Below the pieces are notes generated by a model. The model was not told the origin of the DNA, did no database searches, and saw only the letters and a list, made by a program, of their open reading frames with translations. From positions 310,001-374,000 of the forward strand of contig CALSMD010000001.1 in the NCBI GenBank assembly GCA_943787365.1: a stretch of DNA of 64,000 nucleotides, read 5' to 3'. The position numbers were made by a program, and so were the translations under genes. Origin of the DNA: an uncultured Flavobacteriaceae bacterium (lineage in GTDB: Bacteria > Bacteroidota > Bacteroidia > Flavobacteriales > Flavobacteriaceae). Shown piece after piece: positions 25,236-34,959 of this stretch; the stretch's first letter is position 1, and the number at the start of each line of letters is the position of its first letter.

Positions 25236-27697
25236 AAACGCATTCCTAATCTGACATTAAATACACGTGGTGTCAAATAATTTGGGATTGAATATTGTCG
25301 TTTAGAGTACACATCTCTTACCCACGTATTTGTAATGGAGTTTTGAACATCAAACATGTTAAAAATTTCCAAACCAATTGACAATTCTTCGAATGGTTTT
25401 CTCCATCCATTTTTGTTAGAATCTTTAGCATCAACAATCACATAGGACATTCCAACATCGGCACGTTTATAATCTGGCAAACGGCTTTGGTAATCGTAAG
25501 GACTGGCATAACTAGGTGAGCCGCCAGGGACCCCCGTATTATACACCAAGTTTAGATACATTTTCATTTTTGGAAGCTTCGGCACATAATCCTGAAAAAG
25601 AATTCCGAATTTCAAACGTTGATCGGTTGGGCGTGCAATAAATCCTTGACCATTGATGTTTTCTTCCGTTTTTAAATATCCAAAAGAAAACCACGATTCT
25701 GTACCTGGGACAAACTCCCCATTTAAGCGTAAATCCAAACCATAGGCATAGGCTGTTGCGTCGTTAGAAGCGTCATAGCGTATGCGGACGTTTTCGACTG
25801 TATAAGGGTTCACGTCAGTTAGGTTTTTATAATAGGCTTCTGAGATGAGTTTAAAAGGACGTTCCCACATTTCAAAACTATATTCGTTGGCGAGTACCAC
25901 ATGAATGGATTGTTGTGCTTTGACATCGCTATTGACAATACCGTCACTGTTTCGGAGTTCTCTATAAAAAGGCGGTTGGTAATACAATCCACCACTCAAG
26001 CGAAACAACATATCTTTATTCCAATCGGGTTTAATTGCCAATTGTACACGTGGACTGAATACTGATTGCGAAGTATTTTTAATGCCATCGCCTTGTACCG
26101 TCCATGCGTGGTAGCGTACACCAACATTGGCATAAACTTCGTGGTCTCCGAGCATGCTTCGGCGGTTCCATTGGCCATAGGCTTGGACGCGGTTTATTTG
26201 TGTACTGTTGGTTGCTCGGATGTTTTTATAGGGGGCTAAAGGCCCTTCGTATGCCGTGTAAGGTTGGTCGTTAAAACTGTCTAAATTTGGTGGGTTGATA
26301 GAAAATCCAGCAGAATCAATGACTTCCCATTCCACAATACGATCTCGGATATCTTCATGGGTATATTTTACAGACCATTCAAAATTATCGTCTCCAGATT
26401 TTAACTGTCCTTTATGCTCAACGTTTGTGATTAAGGCGTCTAAATCGTTTCGAGCATGGTTGATTTGTGAGCCGATGCCTTTCGAAAATTCAACTTCTCC
26501 TAAACTTTCATCTCCAATGTTACTATTCACTTCGCCCAAGCGGTACTGCGCTAGAATGTCGAAATACTCTTGTTCGGTAGTGTGAAAGGTGGAAGCAATC
26601 AGTTTTAAGGTTAGATTTTCATTCGCGAAATAACTCCCTTTAAATGCACCGAAATAAGTTTGGTATTTGTCGTTTTCTTGTCCTTCATAAAAGACCAACA
26701 ATGCCAAAGGATCTTGTAAGGTTCCAAAGTTCGTTTGACGGGTTCGAGGTTGGTAGTTATAATCGTTGATGGCTAAATTCCCTAAAAAACTTAAATGAAA
26801 TTTATCTGAAAATTTATAGGTCAAATAGGTTTGCACATCCGCAAACTTTGGAGTGAAGTTAGTTTCGGTTTCTTTAGAATCCACCAACAGGCTGTTATCT
26901 CTGTAACGAAGTCCCAGCAATGCTGAAAACTTAGAATCTTTGCTCACACTCTCGGCGGTAATACTGCCGCCTAATAAACTTAAATCTGCTTGAATTCCAA
27001 ACTTAATGGGAGTTCTATAGGTAATGTCTAAAACTGAAGACAGTTTGTCACCATATTTTGCTTGGAAGCCACCGGCAGTAAAATCTAAATTCTGTACCAT
27101 ATCAGTATTCACAAAACTGAGTCCTTCTTGCTGCCCTGAACGCACTAAAAACGGACGGTACACTTCTATTTCATTGACATAAACGAGGTTTTCATCAAAA
27201 TTACCACCTCTGACCGAATATTGTGTACTCAATTCATTTGAGATGTTTACGCCCGGAAGTGTTTTTAGTAAGTTTTCTACGCCGGGTTGTGCCCCTTTGA
27301 TGGTGCGTATAATTTGAGGGGAAATTGTGGTAATCCCTTCCAACTCTTTTCGTTTGGAACCTGTAATTATAACGGTCTCAATCTGCTCGTAATTACTTTT
27401 TAAAACAGGATTAAATTCTAGCTCTTCTCCATTTTTCAAATTAAAAGATGCTTCTAGATACTTGTAATTCAGATGAGAAAATCGAATTTTTATTTCTGTA
27501 TTAGCAGGGATTTTTAAAATGTAAAACCCATTGATATTGGTTGTTGTACCATTGGTGTCTGAAACCACATTAACACCTTCTAGAGGTTCGTTGAGTTCAT
27601 TGAGGACAATGCCGCGCAGGGTGGCAGATTGACCGATAGCCATTGTTGGTAAAATTAAAATAAAGAATAAAATCTGGTATACAGTGATTGATTTCAA
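25232..27697 (-). CDS. TonB-dependent outer-membrane receptor with CarboxypepD-reg N-domain
   Basis: 821 residues. A signal peptide (to about AIGQ, residue 23) is followed by a carboxypeptidase-regulatory-like domain (ATLRGIVLNELNEPLEGVNV), the plug (about residues 105-220, with GVENLLKTLPGVNIS and YSVRGGNFDENLVYVNEIEV), and a 22-strand barrel ending in the terminal Phe of VRLGMRF, typical of outer-membrane proteins. The ligand is unknown. No SusD partner is adjacent, so it need not be a polysaccharide system. It follows the M23 peptidase gene after 12 bases. Confidence 0.9.
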   Translation of the reverse strand: MKSITVYQILFFILILPTMAIGQSATLRGIVLNELNEPLEGVNVVSDTNGTTTNINGFYILKIPANTEIKIRFSHLNYKYLEASFNLKNGEELEFNPVLKSNYEQIETVIITGSKRKELEGITTISPQIIRTIKGAQPGVENLLKTLPGVNISNELSTQYSVRGGNFDENLVYVNEIEVYRPFLVRSGQQEGLSFVNTDMVQNLDFTAGGFQAKYGDKLSSVLDITYRTPIKFGIQADLSLLGGSITAESVSKDSKFSALLGLRYRDNSLLVDSKETETNFTPKFADVQTYLTYKFSDKFHLSFLGNLAINDYNYQPRTRQTNFGTLQDPLALLVFYEGQENDKYQTYFGAFKGSYFANENLTLKLIASTFHTTEQEYFDILAQYRLGEVNSNIGDESLGEVEFSKGIGSQINHARNDLDALITNVEHKGQLKSGDDNFEWSVKYTHEDIRDRIVEWEVIDSAGFSINPPNLDSFNDQPYTAYEGPLAPYKNIRATNSTQINRVQAYGQWNRRSMLGDHEVYANVGVRYHAWTVQGDGIKNTSQSVFSPRVQLAIKPDWNKDMLFRLSGGLYYQPPFYRELRNSDGIVNSDVKAQQSIHVVLANEYSFEMWERPFKLISEAYYKNLTDVNPYTVENVRIRYDASNDATAYAYGLDLRLNGEFVPGTESWFSFGYLKTEENINGQGFIARPTDQRLKFGILFQDYVPKLPKMKMYLNLVYNTGVPGGSPSYASPYDYQSRLPDYKRADVGMSYVIVDAKDSNKNGWRKPFEELSIGLEIFNMFDVQNSITNTWVRDVYSKRQYSIPNYLTPRVFNVRLGMRF

Positions 27698-27709
27698 ATT
27701 GATAGAGTG

Positions 27710-29398
27710 TTATTTTTTGTAGAACGTAGTTTCAAATGTAGAACTATTTCCAACATTATCGGTTACAATGATTTTTAAATTGTTTTTAGTCTCTTTAATT
27801 ATCTCATCATTAAAATCATGAGTAAGCGTTTGCGTTTTAGAATCGTACTCCATTAGAATCCATTGATCGTTGATCGTTGCTCTGTAATTTTTGATCCCAG
27901 AAATTTCATCCGAAATCTTTACTTTCAAATAGCGGTAGTTACTTATCCAACTGCCATTTTTAAAATTTATTGCTTCAATTTTCGGTTTTTCATCATCAAT
28001 TCCAAGCGTGTAGCTTCCTAAATATTTGGTGCGGGCGGTCAATGTATTACCTCGTTTTTTAGTAGAAGTGTAGTAGAGTTTATTCCCATAACGCGACACA
28101 CTTCCAATAAATAATTTATCCTTATCAGTGCCTTTATATTGACTGATGTCAAAATTTATATTCATTGATTTCTGTAAAGGAATGATAGGCTTGTGGAGTT
28201 TTAGGGTGTCGTTTGTGACTTCAAAATTGATGGCAACATTTTCGTAAAACGAGTCCTTATAAATTTGAACACTGATGTGGTCTTTTTCTAAAATCGTTTC
28301 TTCGGATGCAATGATTTGGTGAAGGTTCAGAGGAAATGACTTGGCTTCAGGCAGTTCTTTTTTTAGCCCCTTAATTGGGATGCTTAAATCCGTTTGGTTG
28401 CCTTTAAAATCACTGACGGTTATTTTGTATATGGAATTCGTGTCATTTATTATAGATACTATTCCTTGAGTGGTGTGGCTTTTAAGAAGTTTTAAAGGGT
28501 TATTACTTTCAATAAATAATTTTTGAATTCGTTTTTTGGTTTCAAAAAAGTACCCGTAGTCTATGTAGCGGTTGAGGTGTTTGGTTTCATTAAATGAAAA
28601 ACGTTTAAAATCAACCTCCAAGCTTTTGGAGCCATTCAAAGAGGTTTTTATATGGTTAAGGCCATTTTTATTGGAAGCTAAATCTAGTTTGTCTGTACTG
28701 ATAATTCCAAACCCTATGTTGCCGAAGGCCGTAATTTGTTCTGTTTTATAATGCCCGTTGGGGAGTTTGATAATCCTAATTTTGACTCTGGATGTTTCGC
28801 CATTGATATGACTCCCTTCAGATAATGGATATCCAAACAATTCATACACAGCAGGTTTGGTAGTGTCTTTGATGTCAAAACCAAACAGCATGGGATTCAT
28901 TGGGCGTTCTTGCTTGTCTCTAATTTCAAAATGGAGATGCGGCCCACCAGAACCGCCTGTATTTCCTGTATAAGCGATCACTTCTTTAGCAGAAATTTTG
29001 AGATCTTCGGCTTTTGGAAACAGTTCTATTTCAAAAGTTTCTTTGATATATTGTTGTTTTTTGACGTAGGCTTCTATGGTTGGAGAAAATTTTTGAAGGT
29101 GAGCATAAACCGTTGTATAGCCATTGGGATGGGTGATATACAATGCTTTTCCATAGCCATAGCGCGAAATTTTAATTCTACTGACATAGCCCGCTGCCGC
29201 TGCATAGGTTTTAAAACCTTCTTTTCCTTGTGTTTTTATATCCAATCCAGAATGAAAATGATTGGAGCGGAGTTCTGCAAAAGTTCCAGACAGTACCAAT
29301 GTAATATCTAGAGGGCTTGTGAAATAATCTTGAGGGTAAGGGGTTTGTGCATTACAAAATGAGACCACTGATAAGAGAAAAAGTAAACAAGCTTTCAT
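27710..29398 (-). CDS. M23-family metallopeptidase (LytM/lysostaphin type), secreted
   Basis: 562 residues with a signal peptide (SVVSFCNAQ). The peptidase domain is at residues about 45-170: the zinc ligands are in SNHFHSGLDIKTQG (H, D) and in GGPHLHFEIRD (HxH). The long C-terminal part is beta-rich and Lys-rich and unlike known domains. M23 enzymes cut peptidoglycan cross-bridges or act as scaffolds for amidases. Here both metal motifs are intact, so activity is likely. Confidence 0.9.
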   Translation of the reverse strand: MKACLLFLLSVVSFCNAQTPYPQDYFTSPLDITLVLSGTFAELRSNHFHSGLDIKTQGKEGFKTYAAAAGYVSRIKISRYGYGKALYITHPNGYTTVYAHLQKFSPTIEAYVKKQQYIKETFEIELFPKAEDLKISAKEVIAYTGNTGGSGGPHLHFEIRDKQERPMNPMLFGFDIKDTTKPAVYELFGYPLSEGSHINGETSRVKIRIIKLPNGHYKTEQITAFGNIGFGIISTDKLDLASNKNGLNHIKTSLNGSKSLEVDFKRFSFNETKHLNRYIDYGYFFETKKRIQKLFIESNNPLKLLKSHTTQGIVSIINDTNSIYKITVSDFKGNQTDLSIPIKGLKKELPEAKSFPLNLHQIIASEETILEKDHISVQIYKDSFYENVAINFEVTNDTLKLHKPIIPLQKSMNINFDISQYKGTDKDKLFIGSVSRYGNKLYYTSTKKRGNTLTARTKYLGSYTLGIDDEKPKIEAINFKNGSWISNYRYLKVKISDEISGIKNYRATINDQWILMEYDSKTQTLTHDFNDEIIKETKNNLKIIVTDNVGNSSTFETTFYKK

Positions 29399-29503
29399 AA
29401 AATAGGATAGACTGCTAAATTATACAATTGACAGTAAATAGAAAAATAAAATCAGACAGTGTGGCAAGGATTTATAAATAAAATAAAATTTAAGTTAAAA
29501 CAA

Positions 29504-29534
29504 TTGTGTTATTAAATATGGAATGTTAAATTTG
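29504..29534 (+). promoter_or_regulatory. Promoter of the zapA gene pair
   Basis: TTG (29504-29506), 20 bases, TAAATTTG (29527-29534), then ATG at 29558. It fits the Bacteroidetes consensus well. Confidence 0.65.
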
Positions 29535-29557
29535 TGGAATAGGTATTGAAACTGTAA

Positions 29558-29848
29558 ATGAGCAAAATCGAGCTAATAGTCAATTCTTTAGAGCAAAAAG
29601 TGCAACGAGTTTTGCATGAACTGACTGAATTAAAAAAAGACAACACGTTTTTAAAAGACGAATTACTCAAAACAACTGCTTTAAATGCGAAGCATTTGGA
29701 AGCACTTCAACAAAAAGAAGATGATTTTAGCACGCTTAAATTTGCAAATTCAATCCTTGGCAGTGACAAAAGTAAAAGAGAAACAAAACTTAAAATTAAT
29801 ACTTTAATCAAAGAAATTGATGATTGTATATCAAAGCTATCCGATTAA
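29558..29848 (+). CDS. Small coiled-coil protein upstream of zapA
   Basis: 96 residues, almost entirely coiled-coil (heptads from about residue 5 to 60: LEQKVQRVLHELTELKKDN and following), with a Lys-rich C-terminus. It resembles in size and helix content the division coiled-coil protein ZapB, but I cannot show homology. It is 12 bases from zapA in one operon, so a division role is inferred from position. Confidence 0.8.
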   Translation: MSKIELIVNSLEQKVQRVLHELTELKKDNTFLKDELLKTTALNAKHLEALQQKEDDFSTLKFANSILGSDKSKRETKLKINTLIKEIDDCISKLSD

Positions 29849-29860
29849 AGTTTACAGTTT

Positions 29861-30163
29861 ATGAGTGAACGGTTAAAAATAAAATTATCCATAGCCAATA
29901 GAGTATATCCATTGACTATCACTCCCGATCAAGAAGAAGGGCTTCGATTAGCCGCCCAAAAAATTGAGACGACAATAAAACAATTTGAGAAAAGTTACTC
30001 TGTTCAAGATAAGCAAGACGTATTGGCCATGTGTGCCCTTCAATTTGCAACTCAAAACGAACAAAAAACAATAGATAATACGAGTTTGAATGAAGATTTA
30101 GAAAGCCGTCTGATTGCTATAGACGAATTATTAGACACCCATTTAAACAACAACGTTCTTTAA
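29861..30163 (+). CDS. zapA: Cell division protein ZapA
   Basis: 100 residues: N-terminal beta-rich part (KIKLSIANRVYPLTITPDQE) followed by helices with EEGLRLAAQKIETTIKQFE, the ZapA signature; the rest forms a coiled coil. ZapA bundles FtsZ filaments in the Z-ring. It forms an operon with the coiled-coil gene upstream and is followed by the 6S-like RNA and rny. Confidence 0.88.
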   Translation: MSERLKIKLSIANRVYPLTITPDQEEGLRLAAQKIETTIKQFEKSYSVQDKQDVLAMCALQFATQNEQKTIDNTSLNEDLESRLIAIDELLDTHLNNNVL

Positions 30164-30179
30164 ATAACATTAGGTTACT

Positions 30180-30349
30180 GCCTATATTGATCATTTTTTT
30201 GATAAACTCAACGGAAATTCTTTAAAAAGGAGTGCGTTTAAGTTGTAAAAGCATGCTGTCTTGTTACAGATCCTTGATCAGCTTTTCAACTCTAAATCTT
30301 GTATTTATGGAGTTTATACAAAGACCAGATTGATGTAGGCTTTTTTTTT
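30180..30349 (+). ncRNA. ssrS: 6S-like regulatory RNA (6S-Flavo type candidate)
   Basis: About 170 nt between zapA and rny that folds as one long irregular hairpin. Closing stem: 30180-30192 pairs with 30328-30340 over all 13 positions, with G-U pairs. Inner stems: 30202-30209 with 30310-30317, and 30241-30252 with 30281-30291; a small hairpin CTGT/ACAG (30256-30269) caps it. The large internal loop between the stems is the hallmark of 6S RNA, which mimics an open promoter and binds RNA polymerase. A T9 run follows. The zapA neighbourhood also matches enterobacterial ssrS. Confidence 0.75.
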
Positions 30350-30366
30350 AAATTAAACTATCAACT

Positions 30367-31944
30367 ATGGAATCCAACATTATACTCATTGCTTTAGGTG
30401 TCGCCGTCGTAGGACCTGTCTTAGGATTGGTAATCTCTAAAGTTCGTGAAAAAAGCAACGCCTCTCAACTCACTAAAAATGCGAAACAAGAAGCAAGCTC
30501 AATCCTTTCAAAAGCAAAATCAGAAGGAGAATTAATAAAAAAAGATAAAATATTTCAAGCCAAAGAACGCTTCTTAGAATTAAAATCTGAGCATGAACAA
30601 GTTATTTTAGGAAGAGAGAAAAAAATGAGAGATACTGAAAAACGTATCCGTGATAAAGAATCACAAATTTCGTCTGAGCTTTCTAAAAACAAAAAATTAT
30701 CCTTGGACTTTGAATCTAAAATCAAGGATTACGACCACAGGCTCGAAATTTTAAATAAACGCAAAGAAGAGGTTGACAAAGCACATAAAGGACAAATACT
30801 CCAACTGGAAGTTATTTCTGGCTTGTCTGCGGAAGATGCCAAGCATCAACTTGTAGAGTCTTTAAAATCGGAAGCAAAAAACGATGCCATGGTCTTTCTT
30901 CAAGATACAATGGAAGAAGCGAAGCTTACGGCAGAACAAGACGCTAAGAAAATCATTATTAATACCATTCAACGTATCGGTACAGAAGAAGCGGTTGACA
31001 ATTGTGTGTCTGTATTTAATATAGAATCGGACGATGTTAAAGGACGTATTATCGGTCGTGAAGGACGTAACATTAGAGCGATTGAAGCTGCCACGGGAGT
31101 TGAAATTATTGTGGACGATACCCCAGAAGCAATTATCTTATCCTGTTTTGATTCTGTCAGAAGAGAAGTGGCACGTTTATCTTTACATAAATTAGTAACG
31201 GATGGTCGTATTCATCCTGCTCGTATTGAGGAAATTGTAAAGAAAACACAAAAGCAAATAGAACAAGAAATCATTGAAGTTGGTAAACGTACGGTGATCG
31301 ATTTAGGAATTCACGGTTTACACCCAGAATTAATAAAAACGGTAGGACGTATGAAATACCGTTCGTCTTATGGTCAGAATCTATTACAACACTCCAGAGA
31401 AGTTGCCAAACTTTGTGGGGTGATGGCTGCAGAATTAGGGGTTAATCCTAAGCTCGCTAAGCGTGCTGGACTGCTTCATGATATTGGAAAGGTGCCAGAT
31501 GCGGAAGCGGATATGGAAACGCCACACGCTATTTTAGGAATGCAGTGGGCTGAAAAATATGGTGAAAATGCAGAAGTATGTAATGCTATTGGTGCTCACC
31601 ACGACGAGATTGAAATGAAATCGTTATTGTCTCCAATCGTACAAGTTTGTGATGCTATTTCAGGGGCACGTCCAGGGGCGCGTCGTCAAGTTTTAGATTC
31701 GTACATCCAACGTCTGAAAGATTTAGAGGAAATCGCTTTTGGATTTAGTGGGGTTCAGAAAGCCTATGCGATTCAAGCAGGTCGTGAACTTCGTGTGATT
31801 GTCGAAAGTGAAAAAGTAAGTGATGAAAAAGCTGGGAATTTATCGTTTGAGATTTCTCAAAAAATCCAAACAGACATGACTTATCCCGGACAAGTGAGAG
31901 TCACGGTGATTCGTGAAACTCGTGCGGTGAATATTGCTAAATAG
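30367..31944 (+). CDS. rny: Ribonuclease Y
   Basis: 525 residues. N-terminal membrane anchor (about residues 4-22), a long coiled coil (about 30-190), a KH domain with [19 protein letters not shown] (about 222-245), and an HD domain with [14 protein letters not shown] (about 367) and AHHDE. RNase Y starts the decay of many mRNAs at the membrane. It is preceded by the 6S-like RNA and its T run, and followed by a strong terminator. Confidence 0.96.
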   Translation: MESNIILIALGVAVVGPVLGLVISKVREKSNASQLTKNAKQEASSILSKAKSEGELIKKDKIFQAKERFLELKSEHEQVILGREKKMRDTEKRIRDKESQISSELSKNKKLSLDFESKIKDYDHRLEILNKRKEEVDKAHKGQILQLEVISGLSAEDAKHQLVESLKSEAKNDAMVFLQDTMEEAKLTAEQDAKKIIINTIQRIGTEEAVDNCVSVFNIESDDVKGRIIGREGRNIRAIEAATGVEIIVDDTPEAIILSCFDSVRREVARLSLHKLVTDGRIHPARIEEIVKKTQKQIEQEIIEVGKRTVIDLGIHGLHPELIKTVGRMKYRSSYGQNLLQHSREVAKLCGVMAAELGVNPKLAKRAGLLHDIGKVPDAEADMETPHAILGMQWAEKYGENAEVCNAIGAHHDEIEMKSLLSPIVQVCDAISGARPGARRQVLDSYIQRLKDLEEIAFGFSGVQKAYAIQAGRELRVIVESEKVSDEKAGNLSFEISQKIQTDMTYPGQVRVTVIRETRAVNIAK

Positions 31945-31964
31945 AATAACAGGTTTATAGTTAT

Positions 31965-31992
31965 AAAAAAGCAACCTTAGGGTTGCTTTTTT
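31965..31992 (+). terminator. Terminator of rny
   Basis: Perfect 12-bp stem AAAAAAGCAACC/GGTTGCTTTTTT with a TTAG loop; the T-run is the 3' arm. It runs into the xerD remnant at 31991. Confidence 0.85.
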
Positions 31993-32160
31993 AGGCTCTA
32001 GAATGAAATTTTAGCATGGCGTATTCAGGTTAACTTTTATAAAGCCTTCTTCAAAAAACAAACCCGATATCTTCAGCTCCTTGAGTTCACTCACTCGAAG
32101 TCCACAACTGTATAAGGTTTCTAAAATAGCGCGGTTGCGTTCCCCTTCAAGTTTTGCTCA
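31991..32160 (-). pseudogene. Remnant of a xerD-type recombinase gene
   Basis: Minus-strand fragment similar to the intact recombinase at 34063-34959. Two pieces are joined: the last ten codons (ending CATTCTAGAGCC TAA, cf. MLKFHPRA) at 31991-32021, and the block for GERNRAILETLYSCGLRVSE at about 32030-32160. The second block matches the intact protein in about 35 of 42 positions. The DNA for the catalytic HxxR/Tyr half is missing between them, so it cannot be active. It sits directly behind the rny terminator, and is one of two copies bracketing the M43 protease. Confidence 0.8.
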
Positions 32161-32276
32161 CATAAATACTAGCGACCGTTTGGTCTATCTGGTTATTAGC
32201 TAATTAGTTGTTATATTAAAGTTATCATCGTTAAATTTAGTATACTTGTACACTAATTAACCAACTTTTATATTTT
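32161..32276. other. Non-coding stretch upstream of the M43 protease
   Basis: Together with the remnant it makes a gap of 332 bases between rny and the protease. It holds a weak promoter-like TATACTTG at about 32250-32257 (one change from TAnnTTTG), 20 bases before the ATG at 32277, and no RNA gene or repeat that I can see. Confidence 0.4.
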
Positions 32277-34010
32277 ATGAAAAAATCGATACTACTATTG
32301 ATTTCAATGCTATTCTCTTCATTCATGTTTGCTCAAGATGAACCTTGCGGTACAATTTCGACGCCTGAATCAGAAGCCCATTTTAATCGCATGAAAAATC
32401 AAATAGAACAATTGGAAAATGAATTTATGAGTAGAACTGCTACGCAAAGAAACTCTACAGCATTGACTTCTATTCCAATTAAAGCTCATATTATTCGACA
32501 AACTGATGGGAGCGAAGGCCTCACTGAAGAGGAGTTAACTGATGCACTCGAAATCGTCAATACATTTTATGCCAATGCTAATCTTAATTTTTTTCTGTGT
32601 GAAGCTATCAATTATATAGACGATACCGCATTGTATGATTTCCAAACGGATTCTCAAGATGATATGTCAACCACTAATGGTGTAGATGACGTTCTCAATA
32701 TCTATTTTGCGAATAGCGTAACTAGATCTACTACAAGTTCCTCGTTATGTGGCTATGCATACATGCCTCCAGGCCCTGAAACCATTTTAATGAATAACAG
32801 TTGCACAACGAACGGGTCTACGCTAGCGCATGAAATTGGACATTTTTTTGGATTGAATCACACGCATGGTCCAAGCAACTCAGAGTTAACCGAGGAACTT
32901 GTAGATGGGTCTAATTGTAATGTTACTGGAGACAATATTTGAGATACCAATGCCGATCCACAACTTTCCTTTAGTGTGGTAAATTCTTCCTGTGATTATA
33001 CTGGAAATTTATCGGATGCAAATAATGAAGTTTATGTACCCAATCCTCTAAATGTCATGTCCTACTCTAGGAAGATTTGTAGAATTGAATTTTCTGATCA
33101 ACAATATGCTAGAATGAATGCCATTTATCAAACATCTAGAAACAACCTAAACTGTCCAACCTTTACAGTCGACTTTGTAGCGGATAACACAACAATTTGT
33201 GAGGACACTGCAACAGTATCCTTTACGGACACTAGTGTTGGAGCTACCTCTTGGTCATGGGATGTGGATGGTGATGATGTTATAGATTATACGACTCAAA
33301 ATGTTACACATACCTACTCTGATGCAGGACAGTATGATGTTACACTATCTATTTCAAATAATTTAGATATTATAACTAAAGTAAAAACAGAGTATATAGA
33401 GATTGGTTTTGAGATTGAAGCCACACAAATTCGATTGGAGATTAAATTTGATAATTTTGCTGATGAAACGTCTTGGATGTTTCAAGATTCTGAAGGATCA
33501 ATTTTATATTCAGGAGGCGATTATGGTGATAACGACAACGGTACAACACTAGACCAAACTTTTGATTTTGCTCCTGGTCTATGCTACCTATTTACAATTA
33601 GTGATTCTTATGGAGATGGGATGTGTTGTGGTCAAGGTCAGGGTAGTTATGAGTTAATACCAATCGTTAATGGTACTGTTGGTAACACTTTTTACTCTGG
33701 CGGTGAGTTTGCTGCAAGCGCGTCTAAACAATTTAATGTCGCAGGAGTTTTAAGTTTAAATGGGTTTAATACATCATCAATTACGTTATACCCAAATCCA
33801 ACACGTTCAAAAATTACAATTGCGTCTCCGATGAATTCCTTACCCGATGCGTTTACTATATACACTACCTTAGGCCAAAAAGTTCTGAGTAAGACAATTA
33901 ATTCTGAAACTGATTTAGAAATTGATCTGCAAGATTTTGAAACAGGGATGTATTTTATAAAACTCACAAAAGATTCTATGAGTGTAACCAAAACGATTAT
34001 TATAAATTAA
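32277..34010 (+). pseudogene. M43 (pappalysin-like) zinc protease, type IX secreted, with one in-frame TGA
   Basis: Read through the TGA at 32940-32942 the protein is 577 residues: signal peptide to about AQ20, a protease domain with TLAHEIGHFFGLNHTHG (HExxHxxGxxH, His185 to His195), a Met-turn region LNVMSYSRKICRIEF, a PKD domain (about 290-370), a beta domain with SYGDGMCCGQGQGSYEL, and a type IX sorting tail from LYPNPTRSKITI to the end (GMYFIKLTKD). The TGA stands where pappalysin relatives have the Cys of ICDTxADP; both sides are in one frame. Simplest reading: one nonsense change. It lies between two xerD 3' ends. Confidence 0.8.
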
Positions 34011-34038
34011 TTTCATTTTATAATATTCTGGTATTGAT

Positions 34039-34064
34039 AAAAGCAGCTTTCGAGCTGCTTTTTT
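34039..34064 (+). terminator. Terminator of the M43 protease gene (UUCG loop)
   Basis: AAAAGCAGCT/AGCTGCTTTT perfect stem with TTCG loop and T run, ending at the xerD stop. It probably serves both converging genes. Confidence 0.8.
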
Positions 34065-34959
34065 AGGCTCTAGGATGAAATTTTAGCATGGCGTCTTTTA
34101 GATGGCTTTTATCAACGTGCATATAAATTTCGGTAGTTGTAATGCTTTCGTGGCCTAGCATCATCTGAATGGCTCTTAAATCAGCCCCATTTTCAAGAAG
34201 ATGCGTCGCAAAGGAATGCCTAAAGGTATGTGGAGAAATATTCTTTTGAATCCCTGCTTCTAAGGCCAAGGTTTTTACAATGGTAAAAATCATTGCTCTG
34301 CTGAGTTGTTTTCCGCGACGGTTCAAAAACAAGGTGTCATTAAAAGCCGTTTCAATCTTTATTTGTGCGCGGACGTGGTCTTTATACAAATTGATATATT
34401 TTTGAGTGAGAGGGCCAATGGGCACAAAACGTTGTTTGTTGCCTTTTCCGGTCACTTTGAGAAATCCTTCCTCAAAGAATAAATCCGAAATTTTTAGTTC
34501 TGTAAGTTCGCTCACACGAAGTCCACAACTGTACAAGGTTTCGATAATGGCACGGTTGCGCTCCCCTTGAGGTTTGCTTAAATCTACTGCTGCTACAATG
34601 AGATCAATATCCTTCACAGAAAGGGTGTCGGGTAATTTACGCCCTATTTTTGGAGCTTCAATGCGTTCTAAAGGATTGGACTCACAATAGTTTTCAAAGA
34701 TCAAGTAATCATAAAAACTTCGCAATCCAGATATAAGTCTCGATTGAGTCCGTGGATTTAGTTCTTTGGCCATTTCATAGATAAATCCTTGCACGTGTTC
34801 CGTAGTAATCTGAAGCGGGGTTAACTGCATATCGTGCGTTTCCAGATACAGCATCAATTTCTGAACATCAAAAGTATAGTTGTTGACGGTATGTTTGGAC
34901 ATGCCACGCTCAATTTTCAGGTATAAAGCAAAATCTTTTAAGGCCTCCTTCCACTTCAT
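34063..34959 (-). CDS. xerD: Site-specific tyrosine recombinase XerC/XerD
   Basis: 298 residues, normal Xer length. The SAM-like N-terminal domain spans about 5-90. Catalytic residues: Arg148 in LYSCGLRVSELTEL, Lys172 region GKGNKQRF, His244 and Arg247 in SPHTFRHSFATH, His270 in LGHESITTT and the nucleophile Tyr279 in TEIYMHV. It resolves chromosome dimers at dif with FtsK, which is also in the window. Whether it is XerC or XerD cannot be settled by eye; flavobacterial single-copy homologues are usually called XerD. A broken copy lies at 31991-32160. Confidence 0.88.
   Translation of the reverse strand: MKWKEALKDFALYLKIERGMSKHTVNNYTFDVQKLMLYLETHDMQLTPLQITTEHVQGFIYEMAKELNPRTQSRLISGLRSFYDYLIFENYCESNPLERIEAPKIGRKLPDTLSVKDIDLIVAAVDLSKPQGERNRAIIETLYSCGLRVSELTELKISDLFFEEGFLKVTGKGNKQRFVPIGPLTQKYINLYKDHVRAQIKIETAFNDTLFLNRRGKQLSRAMIFTIVKTLALEAGIQKNISPHTFRHSFATHLLENGADLRAIQMMLGHESITTTEIYMHVDKSHLKDAMLKFHPRA

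Noticed and set aside
25232..27697. SusC-type polysaccharide receptor
   Set aside because: There is no SusD gene beside it and the barrel lacks context for glycans, so a general TonB receptor is the safer call.
32940..33000. SECIS element after the TGA of the M43 protease
   Set aside because: I could not draw a convincing hairpin with a G-containing apical loop in the first 40 bases after the TGA.
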